Shown here one piece after another: positions 26,253 to 35,096 of a stretch of 64,000 nt of DNA. Positions within the stretch are counted from its first letter, which is position 1. Each line of letters opens with the position of its first letter. The stretch is from assembly GCA_963812505.1 (NCBI GenBank), contig CAWEVM010000003.1, positions 448,717 to 512,716 on the forward strand, read 5' to 3'. The position numbers and the translations under genes were made by a program. Under the pieces are notes generated by a model, which made no database searches, was not told the DNA's origin, and saw nothing but the letters and a program-made list of their open reading frames with translations. The DNA is from JAMXLO01 sp963812505 (lineage in GTDB: Bacteria > Pseudomonadota > Alphaproteobacteria > Acetobacterales > Acetobacteraceae).

Positions 26253-26442
26253 GGCGTTTGCTTCCCTCGGCAGATCTGGCGCGCGAAACCTTTCGGTGCA
26301 CAATAGAACCGGCGGGTACCTTCGCGTCAATTGCCGGCCCGGAATTGCCCGCCGAAACACCGGCGTGCTAGCGTCGGAAACAAGCCGACTGGTCGCGGAC
26401 TTGCTCCGCAGGCGGGACGACAGCACGGAGCACCGATCCTCG

Positions 26443-27906
26443 ATGCCGCACACCTGGGACTACGAAGCCGATGTCGTCGTGGTCGGTCTCGGGGCGGCTG
26501 GCGTAGCTACATCTGTCACTGCGCACGAGCTCGGAGCCAAGGTCGTCATTCTGGAAAAGGCGCCCGAAGGTGAGGAAGGCGGCAATACGCGCGTCGCCGG
26601 CCAAGGATACCTGAACACCTCATCGGTCGACAAAGCCGTCGCCTATCTGACCGCTTTGTGCGGACCCTTCACAGTGCCGGATGCCATGGTGAGAGTGTGG
26701 GCGGAGGAGATGTGCCAGAATAATGCCTGGCTCCAAAGTCTGGGTGGCGATCCGCAGGAGCACCAGCATCCGCCGGTCGGTATCGAGTTTCCCGATCTGC
26801 CCGGCGCGGACTGCGTGCACAAGTTCCACGACGGACCCACCTATGGCTATTCGTACACCTGGAAACTGTTCGAGCGTCTGGTCAAACAGAGGCCCATCGA
26901 CATCCTGTACGAGACGCCGGGCCGCGAGCTGATCCAGCACGACACCACCAAGGAAATCCTCGGTGTCCGGGCGCAACGCGGCAACAAATCGATCACCGTC
27001 AAGGCACGCAGGGGGGTGGTGCTGACCTGCGGCGGCTTCGAGAACAATCAGGAGATGATCCGGAACTACCTTCCTGGCATCCCCTGCTGCTACACCTCGG
27101 GCACGCCGTACAACGAAGGCGACGGCATCACGATGGCGATGTCGGTCGGCGCCGATCTTTGGCATATGAACAACTACGCCGGCCCCTCGATGGCGTTGAA
27201 GGTCCCGGAGGTCCGCACCTCGTTCTCAATGCAGGCGCTGCACTACAGCAAGCAAACGCCCGGCGGCATGATCGTGGTGGGTCCCGACGCCAGACGCTTT
27301 GTCGACGAGAAGTACAAGACGCGCCATGGCAAAGTGCCGGTGAACGGACGCTGGCTGCCGTTGTCCACGCCTTGTCCGATGTACCTGATCTTCGATCACA
27401 CCCTGTTCACGGCTGGCCCGCTGTACGACAAGCATCCTAGCCACGGCTGGACGCAGATCATCGAGCGCTACGACTGGAGCGAGGACAACAGTGCGGAGCT
27501 GGCGAAGGGCTGGATCAAGACCGACGATAGCCTTGCTTCGCTCGCCGCCTTGGTGGGGCTCGATCCCGCCACACTGGAGGCCACCGTCAGCCGCTGGAAC
27601 CGCTTCTGCGACGCGAAGCATGATGCGGATTTCGGCCGGACGCTGATGCTGGCGCCGATCATCGACAAACCGTTTTATGCGGTAGAGCTCTTGCCCTCGA
27701 TGCTCAACACCCAGGGCGGCCCACGTCGCAATGAGAAGGCACAAATCGTGCGACCGGACGGCACTCCCATCCCAAGGCTGTACAGCGCCGGCGAACTTGG
27801 TTCGATCTACAGCTACCTGTACCAAGGCACCGGCAACATCGGCGAGTGCCTGGCATTCGGCCGCGTATCAGGCCGCAATGCGGCGACCGAAGCGCCCTGG
27901 GAATAG
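26443..27906 (+). CDS. FAD-binding fumarate-reductase/3-ketosteroid-dehydrogenase-like flavoprotein
   Basis: This 487-residue protein starts with DVVVVGLGAAGVATSVTAHELG, the FAD dinucleotide motif, then VVILEKAPEGEEGGNTRVAG. RRGVVLTCGGFENNQEM lies mid-protein and YSAGELGSIYSYLYQGTGNIG near the end; this layout is shared by fumarate reductase flavoprotein, FAD-dependent urocanate reductase and 3-ketosteroid dehydrogenase relatives. It removes or adds hydrogens across a C-C bond. The ATG at 26443 has only a weak ACGGAG about 12 nt upstream; the frame is open further up but lacks conserved sequence. It is convergent with the SDR gene 27 bp downstream. Confidence 0.86.
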   Translation: MPHTWDYEADVVVVGLGAAGVATSVTAHELGAKVVILEKAPEGEEGGNTRVAGQGYLNTSSVDKAVAYLTALCGPFTVPDAMVRVWAEEMCQNNAWLQSLGGDPQEHQHPPVGIEFPDLPGADCVHKFHDGPTYGYSYTWKLFERLVKQRPIDILYETPGRELIQHDTTKEILGVRAQRGNKSITVKARRGVVLTCGGFENNQEMIRNYLPGIPCCYTSGTPYNEGDGITMAMSVGADLWHMNNYAGPSMALKVPEVRTSFSMQALHYSKQTPGGMIVVGPDARRFVDEKYKTRHGKVPVNGRWLPLSTPCPMYLIFDHTLFTAGPLYDKHPSHGWTQIIERYDWSEDNSAELAKGWIKTDDSLASLAALVGLDPATLEATVSRWNRFCDAKHDADFGRTLMLAPIIDKPFYAVELLPSMLNTQGGPRRNEKAQIVRPDGTPIPRLYSAGELGSIYSYLYQGTGNIGECLAFGRVSGRNAATEAPWE

Positions 27907-27933
27907 CGATGACCCAGCCCGCGAAGGCGCAGA

Positions 27934-28677
27934 TCAGATCGCGATCGCGCCGCCGTCAACGTGAATTTCCGATCCGGTGATGTAGGACAACTCATCAGAC
28001 GCCAGGAACAGAATGGCGTAAGCGACCTCATCGACCTCCCCAGGCCGCCGCATCGGAATGACATTCATTCGTTCGGCACGGACGGCGGGATCGGCGGTCC
28101 GGCCCGATGTGCGCATTGGCGGCATGATGCCGGGATGCACCGAGTTGGCGCGGATCTTGTCCTTCGCGTGCTGCACCGCCGTCGTTTTCGTCATCAGCCG
28201 CACCGCCGCCTTTGAAGCATTGTAGGCCATGTGGACGTGTTCGCTGCCGATGATGCCGGCGATCGAGGACAGGTTCACGATGGACCCGCCGCCGGCCGCA
28301 CGCATCGCCGGGATCGCATGCTTGATGCCGAAGAACACGCCGGTCGCATTGATCGCCATGATGCGATGCCAGGCCTCAGTGCTGTAAAAGTCCTGTTCCG
28401 CGCTGCCGGAAACGCCGGCGTTGTTCACCAGCACATCCAGCTTGCCGAAATGCCGCGTGGTGGCCGTCACTACGGCGGCCCAGCTCTCCTCGTCTGTGAC
28501 ATCGATCCGCTCGAAGCGCGCGACTGGCCCGATTGCGTTGGCCACCTGCCGACCTTCATGCTCCAGCACATCGGCAACGACCACCTTGGCGCCTTCGCGG
28601 GCGAACATGCGTGCGGTGGCAGCGCCCATACCCGAAGCGGCACCGCTTACGATGGCGACCTTGCCTGCCAGTCTCAT
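27934..28677 (-). CDS. Short-chain dehydrogenase/reductase (classical SDR)
   Basis: This 247-residue classical SDR has the cofactor motif VSGAASGMGAATARMF, NNAG near residue 88, the catalytic serine in LSSIAGIIG and the YNASK active-site motif, followed by SVHPGIMPP. The C-terminal YITGSEIHVDGG is standard. It oxidises or reduces a hydroxyl or keto group with NAD(H). The ATG at 28677 lies 8 nt after a GGGGAGG ribosome-binding site. The same frame stays open for another kilobase antisense to the neighbouring MlrC-type gene, but that extension is not real coding sequence. It is divergent from that gene. Confidence 0.89.
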   Translation of the reverse strand: MRLAGKVAIVSGAASGMGAATARMFAREGAKVVVADVLEHEGRQVANAIGPVARFERIDVTDEESWAAVVTATTRHFGKLDVLVNNAGVSGSAEQDFYSTEAWHRIMAINATGVFFGIKHAIPAMRAAGGGSIVNLSSIAGIIGSEHVHMAYNASKAAVRLMTKTTAVQHAKDKIRANSVHPGIMPPMRTSGRTADPAVRAERMNVIPMRRPGEVDEVAYAILFLASDELSYITGSEIHVDGGAIAI

Positions 28678-28758
28678 GATGGCGTCCTCCCCTTGCTGTA
28701 TCTTGATCGACGTTGCCATGCTGCCCGGTATGACGGAAGGCTTTGAAGGAGTGCAAGC

Positions 28759-30246
28759 ATGACCCGCATTGCGATCGGTGGCTTCCTGCATGAGAGCCAC
28801 TCCTTCGCGCCAAATCCGACGACCTACGCGGACTTCGTGCGTCCCGCCGGATTCCCGCCGCTTACCGAGGGCGACGCGATGCTGGATGCCGTGCGGGGCA
28901 CGTCGGTGCCTGCGGCAGGAGCGCTTGCGGTTGCCGAGGCGGAGGCCGCGACGGTGGTGCCGCTTGCCTGGACCTTCGCCAACCCCGCAGGCCCGGTGCA
29001 GGACGAGGCGTTCGAGCGTATCGCTGGGCTGATCTGTGCCGGGCTGTCGCGTGCGCTCGACGCGGCGCCGCTCGATGGCGTGTATCTCGATCTGCATGGC
29101 GCGGCGGTGGTGGATAGCTTTCCTGACGCGGAAGGCGAACTGCTGCGCCGCGTGCGGGCGATTGTCGGTGATCTGCCGCTCACCATCAGCCTCGATCCGC
29201 ATGCGAACCTGACGGCGCGCATGGTGGCGTTGGCGGATGCGGTCGTGCCGTTCCGCACATATCCGCATATCGACATGAAGGACGCCGGCGCGCAGGCGAT
29301 GCGCCTGCTGTTGCAGAGGATCGCGCGAGGGACACCCTGGGCGCGCGCGTATCGTCAGCTTGAGTTCTGGTTGCCACTCGGGAGCCAGTGCACCCTGCTG
29401 CAGCCCATGCGCGAGGTGATGGCCGAACGCGCGTCGCTCGCCGAACGGATGGAAGTCGCCGAGTTGGCGTTCTGCTTCGGCTTTCCCTACGCCGATTTTC
29501 CTGACTGCGGCGCAGCGGTCGCCGCCTTCGGCGACACGCAGGCGAGGGCCGATGCTGCGGCCGACGCGTTCGCCGCGCACGTGGCGGCACGCGAGGCAGA
29601 GTTCGTGCAGGACCTGCTGCCCGCGGCCGAGGCGGTGGCAGAGGCGAAGCGGTCGGCGGGGCGTGCGGCGAAGCCGATCGTGATCGCCGACACACAGGAC
29701 AATCCAGGCGGCGGCGGCCATGGCGACACGACCGGACTGCTCGCCGAACTCGTGCGTCAGCAGGCGAAGGGCGCGGTGCTGTGCCTGATCAACGATGCGG
29801 CGAGCGTCGCGGCATGTGCCGCCGCTGGTGAGGGCGGTACGCTGGCGCTGTCACTCGGCGGCAAGTCGGATGGGTTGCCGTTCGAGTGTTCGGCGCGCGT
29901 GCTGAAGCTGACGGATGGGCGGTTCACGCTGACCGGGCCGATGGGCGCGGGCAATCCCGGCAATCTTGGTCCTTGCGCGCTGATCGACATTGACGGCGTG
30001 CGGGTGATGGTGGTGTCGCACAAGATGCAGGCGCTCGATCAGGCGATTCTGCGGCATGTCGGCGTGGAGCCGAGCGAGTGTCCGATCCTGGTGCTGAAGT
30101 CGTCAGTGCATTTCCGCGCAGACTTTGCGCCGATCGCTGAGCGGATCATCGTAGGAGTGGCGCCCGGCCCGGTGGTCGCCGATCCGGCGATCCTGAACTT
30201 CCGCTACGTACGCCCGGAGGTGCGGCGCCGGCCACGGACCGCATGA
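28759..30246 (+). CDS. M81 family metallopeptidase (MlrC/microcystinase C-like)
   Basis: This 495-residue protein opens IAIGGFLHESHSFAPNPT, the M81 start with metal-ligand histidine. DGVYLDLHGAAVV and LTISLDPHANLTARMV supply further ligands, and DTQDNPGGGGHGDTTGLL begins the C-terminal domain. MlrC cleaves the linearised microcystin tetrapeptide, but most genomic members act on unknown peptides or amides. The ATG follows a GAAGGAG ribosome-binding site about 8 nt upstream. It stands alone, followed by a small hairpin and the convergent carbonic anhydrase gene. Confidence 0.87.
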   Translation: MTRIAIGGFLHESHSFAPNPTTYADFVRPAGFPPLTEGDAMLDAVRGTSVPAAGALAVAEAEAATVVPLAWTFANPAGPVQDEAFERIAGLICAGLSRALDAAPLDGVYLDLHGAAVVDSFPDAEGELLRRVRAIVGDLPLTISLDPHANLTARMVALADAVVPFRTYPHIDMKDAGAQAMRLLLQRIARGTPWARAYRQLEFWLPLGSQCTLLQPMREVMAERASLAERMEVAELAFCFGFPYADFPDCGAAVAAFGDTQARADAAADAFAAHVAAREAEFVQDLLPAAEAVAEAKRSAGRAAKPIVIADTQDNPGGGGHGDTTGLLAELVRQQAKGAVLCLINDAASVAACAAAGEGGTLALSLGGKSDGLPFECSARVLKLTDGRFTLTGPMGAGNPGNLGPCALIDIDGVRVMVVSHKMQALDQAILRHVGVEPSECPILVLKSSVHFRADFAPIAERIIVGVAPGPVVADPAILNFRYVRPEVRRRPRTA

Positions 30247-30259
30247 CGCCAATTCCTTT

Positions 30260-30275
30260 CCCCATCTCAGTGGGG
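30260..30275. terminator. Small hairpin between convergent genes
   Basis: CCCCA (30260-30264) and TGGGG (30271-30275) pair around a 6-nt loop, followed by a G-rich stretch. It sits between the convergent MlrC-type and carbonic anhydrase genes. There is no T-run, so a factor-independent terminator is not certain. The G-rich tail resembles a decayed copy of the repeat family seen at 39.6 and 50.6 kb. Confidence 0.3.
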
Positions 30276-30313
30276 TAGGGCAGGGGGGCGATGGTCGTTC
30301 CCCAGAAATGCGC

Positions 30314-30994
30314 TCAGACCAAGCTTACCGCACCGGTGGCGATGTCGTAGACACCGCCGGCGACCTTCACCTTGCCGGCGGAGATCATTGCCGCAACCAT
30401 CGGCTGCGCCGTGACGACGGCCTGGGTCGTCATGCGGACGTTTTCGGCGATCGCGGCGTTCAGCAGGTTCGCAGGGTGTGTCGCCTGCGCCGCCAGCACA
30501 GCGGGCTTAATCTGATCGATCAACCCCGGCAGATGACCCGGAAGCGCGGCGTTGTCCTGCACCACCTTGATTGCTGCCTCGACCGCGCCGCAGTTGCTGT
30601 GGCCAAGTACGAAGATCAGCGGTGAACCGAGAAACTGCGCTGCGTACTCCAGGCTGGCCAGGCCCTCTTCCTGTAGAATGTTACCGGCGACGCGGACCAC
30701 GAACAGATCGCCTGGTCCCTGGCCAAACACGAACTCCGGCCCTACGCGTGCATCCGAACAACTCAAAATCGAAGCAATGGGCGTATGCGTGGTCACGCGC
30801 GCGGCACGACCGGCGGCAAAATCACGCGCATCGACGTGGTTGGAGCGGTATCGCGCGTTGCCCTGCATCAGCCGGTGCAGCGCCTCCTCGCCGGTAATTG
30901 CAGCCGGCGGTGCGGGGCCGGCGGCGGCCAGCAGTGCGGCGGACAACCCCGCCAGCACACCGCGGCGCGACAGCCCGATGCAAAACTTACACAT
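30314..30994 (-). CDS. Exported beta-carbonic anhydrase (Tat-type signal)
   Basis: This 226-residue protein has a twin-arginine-like leader, LSRRGVLAGLSAALLAAAG, then a beta-carbonic anhydrase. SILSCSDARVGPE gives the zinc cysteine and the Asp-Arg dyad, and LGHSNCGAVEAA gives the zinc histidine and second cysteine. It hydrates CO2 to bicarbonate, here probably in the periplasm. The ATG at 30994 lies 9 nt after AAGGAG and overlaps the kdgK stop by 8 nt, so it is the third gene of the eda-kdgK operon. Export is judged only from the leader. Confidence 0.87.
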   Translation of the reverse strand: MCKFCIGLSRRGVLAGLSAALLAAAGPAPPAAITGEEALHRLMQGNARYRSNHVDARDFAAGRAARVTTHTPIASILSCSDARVGPEFVFGQGPGDLFVVRVAGNILQEEGLASLEYAAQFLGSPLIFVLGHSNCGAVEAAIKVVQDNAALPGHLPGLIDQIKPAVLAAQATHPANLLNAAIAENVRMTTQAVVTAQPMVAAMISAGKVKVAGGVYDIATGAVSLV

Positions 30995-31925
30995 GGCCAG
31001 AGGCTCCTTGTATCGCCGCAAGTACATCCCCAGCATTCGGGATCGGCGCGACGGCGCCATAGCCGGTGCATTTCAGCGCGGCGGCGATACTGGCGTAGCG
31101 TGCGGCCTGCTCGGGTTCATCACCGGCGAGAATCCGGGCCAGAAAGCTGCCGCAGAACGTGTCGCCGGCACCGGTGGCATCGACCACGCGCACATCGTGC
31201 TTCGGTATGCGGACCCGACGGTCCGGTGTCGCAAGGTACGCGCCCGATTCGCCCATCTTCAGTACCACCACCTTCGGTCCAAGCCGCAAATAGAAGTCGA
31301 GCATCGAGTCAGGCTTGGTGAGACCGGTCAATATCTGCACGTCCTCGATTCCCGGAAGGGCGTAATCGGTTGCTGCCATTGCCGCATGCATCACGGCGGC
31401 CGCGCGTGCGGGCGGCCACAGACGCGGACGATAATTGGTATCATATGCAACTTTCACCCCGTTGCGGCGCGCGACATCGATCGCGGCAAACACTGCATCG
31501 CACGCCATGCTGGAAATGCCCTGGCTGATGCCGGAGACATAGAACATGCGTGCGCCGGCGATCGCCGCCTCGGGCAGATCGGCCGCCGTATACATCGCGG
31601 CCGCGGAATTGGCGCGGTAGTGCAGGAAATGATGACCCAACTCGTCATGCGTGACGAAGTAGACGCCGGTCAGCCAGCGGTCAGTGCGGATAACGGTCGA
31701 CGCATCGACACCTTCGCGCGCCCACAGCGCCATGAAACTGTCGCCGGGCATATCGTCGCCGAGTGCGGTGATGTAGCCGACGCGCGCGCCCTGGCGTGCG
31801 GCGGCGATCGCTGCGTTGGAAGTATCGCCACCATGACCCTCCAGGTAATGCCGCGTGCCATCGGGTCGCAACGGAAGCTGATTGAATTCCAGCATCGGCT
31901 CGCCCATGCAGAGCAGGTCAGCCAT
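30987..31925 (-). CDS. kdgK: PfkB-family 2-keto-3-deoxygluconate kinase
   Basis: This 312-residue ribokinase-fold protein has GEPMLEFNQLP at the start, the GGDTSNAAIAAARQG substrate motif and DATGAGDTFCGSFLARIL near residue 255. The last holds the catalytic aspartate and anion hole. The adjacent KDPG aldolase gene indicates 2-keto-3-deoxygluconate as the substrate: the kinase makes KDPG and the aldolase splits it. The ATG shares its A with the aldolase stop (TGATG), giving tight coupling. The upstream dehydratase or dehydrogenase that would supply the sugar acid is not in the window. Confidence 0.87.
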   Translation of the reverse strand: MADLLCMGEPMLEFNQLPLRPDGTRHYLEGHGGDTSNAAIAAARQGARVGYITALGDDMPGDSFMALWAREGVDASTVIRTDRWLTGVYFVTHDELGHHFLHYRANSAAAMYTAADLPEAAIAGARMFYVSGISQGISSMACDAVFAAIDVARRNGVKVAYDTNYRPRLWPPARAAAVMHAAMAATDYALPGIEDVQILTGLTKPDSMLDFYLRLGPKVVVLKMGESGAYLATPDRRVRIPKHDVRVVDATGAGDTFCGSFLARILAGDEPEQAARYASIAAALKCTGYGAVAPIPNAGDVLAAIQGASGHV

Positions 31926-32548
31926 CAGCGGCCCTCCAGCACGCGATGCGCCACGGCTGTGATCGCGGCACGATCTCCGGCGGCAATGCGCTTCTCATCG
32001 ACCAGGGCGCCGCCCATGCCGACGAACGCGGCGCCGGCGGTGAGATAGGCAGCGACATTGTCCGGCTCCACGCCGCCGGTGGGACAGAAGGCCACGTCGG
32101 GCAGAACGCTGCGCAGTGCTCGGATATGCGCGGGGCCGCCGACAGAGGATGCCGGGAATACCTTCACCACATCTGCGCCGGCGGCCAGTGCAGCGCGTAC
32201 TTCCGTCGGCGTAAGCGCGCCCAGCATCAACACGGCATTCGCCGCGTGGCACGGCGCGGCGAGCGTTGCATCGATCCAGGGTGCCACAATGAAGCGTGCA
32301 CCCGCGGCGAGACAGACCTCCGCGGTGGCGCGGTCCGACACCGTGCCTGCGCCGATCAGCAGCGATGGATCGGCGGCCAATTCGCGAATCAGCGACGGCG
32401 CATCCGGGATGGTCATCGTGATCTCGAAGATGCGCACCCCCGCATCGCGCAGCCACTGCACGACGGTGCTGGCGTGCCGCGCCTCATGGGTGCGCACCAC
32501 GGGCACGACGCGCGCTGCACGGAGCGACTGGAGCAGGGGACTTTCCAT
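31925..32548 (-). CDS. eda: 2-dehydro-3-deoxy-6-phosphogluconate aldolase
   Basis: This 207-residue class I aldolase has ARVVPVVRT at the start, IFEITMTIPDA (catalytic glutamate), LIGAGTVSD, and the Schiff-base lysine in DVVKVFPASSVGG. FCPTGGVEPDNVAAYL binds phosphate. It cleaves KDPG to pyruvate and glyceraldehyde 3-phosphate in the Entner-Doudoroff or hexuronate routes. It is the first gene of an operon with kdgK and carbonic anhydrase. An upstream GAGGGAGG gives a strong ribosome-binding site. Activity on the phosphogalactonate analogue is also possible. Confidence 0.9.
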   Translation of the reverse strand: MESPLLQSLRAARVVPVVRTHEARHASTVVQWLRDAGVRIFEITMTIPDAPSLIRELAADPSLLIGAGTVSDRATAEVCLAAGARFIVAPWIDATLAAPCHAANAVLMLGALTPTEVRAALAAGADVVKVFPASSVGGPAHIRALRSVLPDVAFCPTGGVEPDNVAAYLTAGAAFVGMGGALVDEKRIAAGDRAAITAVAHRVLEGR

Positions 32549-32626
32549 CGTTGCCTCCCTCGTCAGGCTTGACAGTCTAGCCCTGGATCAGGCGCGATGG
32601 GGATCTGAGCCAGGAGGATCCAGCCG

Positions 32627-33040
32627 ATGCCTGAAGGGATGATGAAGACCCGCAAGCGCCTGCTCGCCGACGAGGCCTCGCCGCCGTCACATTACATCGA
32701 TGTGGTGGGCGCACCGTGGGAGACGTCGAAGTTCCCCGGTATCGAGCACAAGGTGCTGTACAACGATCCGAACACGGGTATGGCGACGCTGCTGTTCCGC
32801 CTCGCGCCAGGCGCGGTGGTGCCGCTGCACGAGCACACCGGCGTGGAATTGACCTATGTGCTGGAAGGCAGCCTGGAAGACGAGGAAGGCGAGTGCACGG
32901 CTGGCAACTTTGTCTGGCGTCCGGCCGGCAACACGCATGAGGCGCGGGCGCCGCGGGGCGCGCTGCTATTGGGCGTGTTCATGAGCCCGAACCATTTTGC
33001 GGCCGGCCAGAAGTTCTTCACCCAGGAAAACCCTGGCTGA
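32627..33040 (+). CDS. Cupin-domain protein (ChrR/anti-sigma cupin-like)
   Basis: This 137-residue single cupin has motif 1 in VVPLHEHTGVELTYVLEG (His, His, Glu ligands) and motif 2 in FVWRPAGNTHEARAPRG (His ligand), the arrangement seen in the cupin half of ChrR-type proteins and quercetinase relatives. There is no anti-sigma zinc domain, so it is not a full ChrR. The ATG at 32627 follows AGGAGG by about 9 nt. It is divergent from the eda operon. Its role, perhaps metal-dependent oxidation or sensing, is unknown. Confidence 0.82.
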   Translation: MPEGMMKTRKRLLADEASPPSHYIDVVGAPWETSKFPGIEHKVLYNDPNTGMATLLFRLAPGAVVPLHEHTGVELTYVLEGSLEDEEGECTAGNFVWRPAGNTHEARAPRGALLLGVFMSPNHFAAGQKFFTQENPG

Positions 33041-33049
33041 ACTCAGTCT

Positions 33050-33373
33050 CTATTGGTCGCCACGCGTGGACAGGGCGGCATCGGCGGTGCGTTCAAGCTG
33101 CACCGCCTGGTTGTGCAACCCGGCAACACGTGTTCCGAGCGTGTCCAGGCTGCCGCGGTAGCGCTGCAGATTTTCGCCTAGGCCGGAGACGACTTTGCTC
33201 AGATCGGAGAGCGCGCCGCGCCATGCTGCGACGGCGGCGCGTTGTCCGGCGATCGCATCGTCCAGATTGACAAGCGCCCGCCGCAGCCGCTCTTGCCCCT
33301 CATCCCGGGTTGATGGCTGCCTGCTCAACGGGAAGGCAATGACCTCGGCCGTGATGGGCTTGGGGTCGGGCAT
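33050..33373 (-). CDS. Small coiled-coil hypothetical protein
   Basis: This 107-residue soluble protein has no family I recognise. After a short N-terminal segment (PKPITAEVIAFPLSRQ) it is almost all helix with heptad-like spacing, from RLRRALVNLDDAIAGQ to VAGLHNQAVQLERTAD. That suggests a coiled coil that self-assembles. The ATG at 33373 is preferred over one at 33424, which adds an unconserved stretch. It precedes no gene in an obvious operon. Similar small helical proteins occur in this group of bacteria, but I cannot name a function. Confidence 0.6.
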   Translation of the reverse strand: MPDPKPITAEVIAFPLSRQPSTRDEGQERLRRALVNLDDAIAGQRAAVAAWRGALSDLSKVVSGLGENLQRYRGSLDTLGTRVAGLHNQAVQLERTADAALSTRGDQ

Positions 33374-33438
33374 CGATCTGCACTCCGTCGAAGCAAAGGT
33401 TAGTAGATCATGAATTGGGCGCAAAAACCAGACAAATC

Positions 33439-33921
33439 TTAAAATATGACGGTCTGACCAAGTAGCCGCAGGGTCAGCACGGTTATCATCATCGCGACCG
33501 CGACCAATGTGAAGCCCCAGCGCACCAGCAGGTAGCGTGGCGGCAGCAGGTCTCGCCGCTCGGCCTGCTGCTCCACCAGCACTGCGCCGATGTAGGCGGC
33601 GATCAGGACGACGAGCGAGACCCAGGGAGCCACTACGAGCGGCAACAGCAGCGCAATCCAGCCGACCAGCGGTGGAAGGATGCCCAGCCCAAGCCGCGCG
33701 CGGTGCACGAACTTGTCCTGTTGACCCGACTGCAACTCAAAACCCCAATGGATGCCTCCGGCGAAGGCCAATATCACCGCGGCGTAGCCTATCAGCGCGT
33801 CCAGCATCCGCGTCGCGGTGTCCTGGTCCGGCCCGAGTGCCGCCAATCCGCAGACGATGAACGGGACCAGGCCGAGAACGCTCAGCAGGATCACAAGTAG
33901 GGGCATACGGCCATCTGCCAT
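33439..33921 (-). CDS. DUF3429 membrane protein
   Basis: This 160-residue protein has five hydrophobic segments and the DUF3429 signature: LIGYAAVILAFAGGIHWGFEL near residues 43-63 with the GIHW core, then LGILPPLVGWIALLL. Function of the family is unknown; it is a common inner-membrane protein in proteobacteria. It is divergent from the MBL-fold gene with about 55 bp between start codons and lies upstream of the coiled-coil gene on the same strand, separated by about 65 bp. Confidence 0.8.
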   Translation of the reverse strand: MADGRMPLLVILLSVLGLVPFIVCGLAALGPDQDTATRMLDALIGYAAVILAFAGGIHWGFELQSGQQDKFVHRARLGLGILPPLVGWIALLLPLVVAPWVSLVVLIAAYIGAVLVEQQAERRDLLPPRYLLVRWGFTLVAVAMMITVLTLRLLGQTVIF

Positions 33922-33976
33922 ATGATGCCGCGGATGGCTATGGTGGCAGCCAGACAGAGCCGCAGGCTAAGCTGCG

Positions 33977-35026
33977 ATGATGCAGCAGCCTCCATCTGCC
34001 CCTGGTCTGATATTTCCGCACACCCAGCCACCGGCGACCGGCGTACTCATCGAGGTAGCGCCTGGCATCAGGTGGTTCCGGCTGCCGCTACCCTACCGGC
34101 TCGATCACGTGAACATCTATCTGATCGAGGATGACGATGGCTGGGCGGTGCTCGATACGGGGCTCGGAACCGACGCCTGTCGGACGGCCTGGGAGGCGAT
34201 CCTCAGCGGACCGCTGAGCGGACAGCGGCTTGCGTCGATGATCGTGACGCACTTCCATCCCGATCATGTCGGCCTTGCGGGCTGGCTCGCCGATCGCTTC
34301 GGACTGCCGCTATCGATGCCGCGCCCGGAGTATCTCTACAGTCTTGCCCTGCAACATGCGCCCGGCGATCTGGGCGCCGATATGCATCGCCCGTTCTATC
34401 GTCGGCATGGGCTTGCGCCGGAGGTCACCGAGGCTGTCCTCAGTCGTGGACATGAATACCTGCGGCAGACGACAGGCGTGCCCACGACCTATCATCGCAT
34501 CCAGCACGGCGATTCGCTTTGCATAGGCTCGCGCGCCTTCCAGGTGGTCACGGGCGGCGGCCATGCGCTTGAGCAGGCCATGCTGCATCGAGCCGAGGAG
34601 GGACTGTTCTTTGCCGCCGATCAGGTCATCGCGCGCATATCGCCCAATGTGAGCGTGCATGCCATGGAGCCGGACCTGGACGCGCTCGGCATCTACCTGC
34701 GTTCGCTGTCGGGTCTGCGCGATGCCGTCGCTGAGGACGTGCTGGTTCTGCCCGGTCACGGACTACCGTTCTACGGCCTGCACCAACGCATCGCCGAACT
34801 GCTCGAACATCATGCGCAGCGTTGCATCGCTATCGCTGACGCTTGCCAGCGACAGCCGCTTTCGGTGGCGCAACTCGTGCCGCATGTCTTTCAGCGGGCG
34901 CTCGACGAACATCAGACCGGTTTCGCATTCGGCGAGGTTCTGGCGCATGTGAATTACATGCTCGGCCGGTGCGAACTCGTGCTGGAGAACGGTACTGACG
35001 AGATCGACCGTTACCGGGCGAGATAG
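33977..35026 (+). CDS. MBL-fold metallo-hydrolase (glyoxalase II-like group)
   Basis: This 349-residue protein has the metallo-beta-lactamase fold with the dinuclear zinc motif THFHPDHVGLAGWLAD near residues 90-105, LDTGLGTDA before it, and further ligands in VVTGGGHALEQAML, FFAADQVI and LPGHGLPF. Related proteins hydrolyse thioesters or lactones; this subgroup with a C-terminal helical extension is often annotated as glyoxylase-like. No substrate is visible from context. It is a single-gene unit between the DUF3429 gene and the convergent PhnP-like hydrolase. Confidence 0.85.
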   Translation: MMQQPPSAPGLIFPHTQPPATGVLIEVAPGIRWFRLPLPYRLDHVNIYLIEDDDGWAVLDTGLGTDACRTAWEAILSGPLSGQRLASMIVTHFHPDHVGLAGWLADRFGLPLSMPRPEYLYSLALQHAPGDLGADMHRPFYRRHGLAPEVTEAVLSRGHEYLRQTTGVPTTYHRIQHGDSLCIGSRAFQVVTGGGHALEQAMLHRAEEGLFFAADQVIARISPNVSVHAMEPDLDALGIYLRSLSGLRDAVAEDVLVLPGHGLPFYGLHQRIAELLEHHAQRCIAIADACQRQPLSVAQLVPHVFQRALDEHQTGFAFGEVLAHVNYMLGRCELVLENGTDEIDRYRAR

Positions 35027-35096
35027 AGGTGCATGATCGACAAGCCAACAATTGCGTGCCGGGTGGGGTCTGCCCCTAGATGTCGCATAAGATATA

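Noticed and set aside
28678..29721. Long open frame on the minus strand extending the SDR gene to 595 residues
   Set aside because: The extension is antisense to the MlrC-type gene, is rich in arginine and histidine and has no conserved features; the SDR N-terminus and ribosome-binding site are at 28677.
30260..30290. Fifth copy of the GC-rich repeat after the MlrC-type gene
   Set aside because: Only the G-rich tail resembles the family; the similarity is too weak to separate from chance, so it is listed only as a small hairpin.
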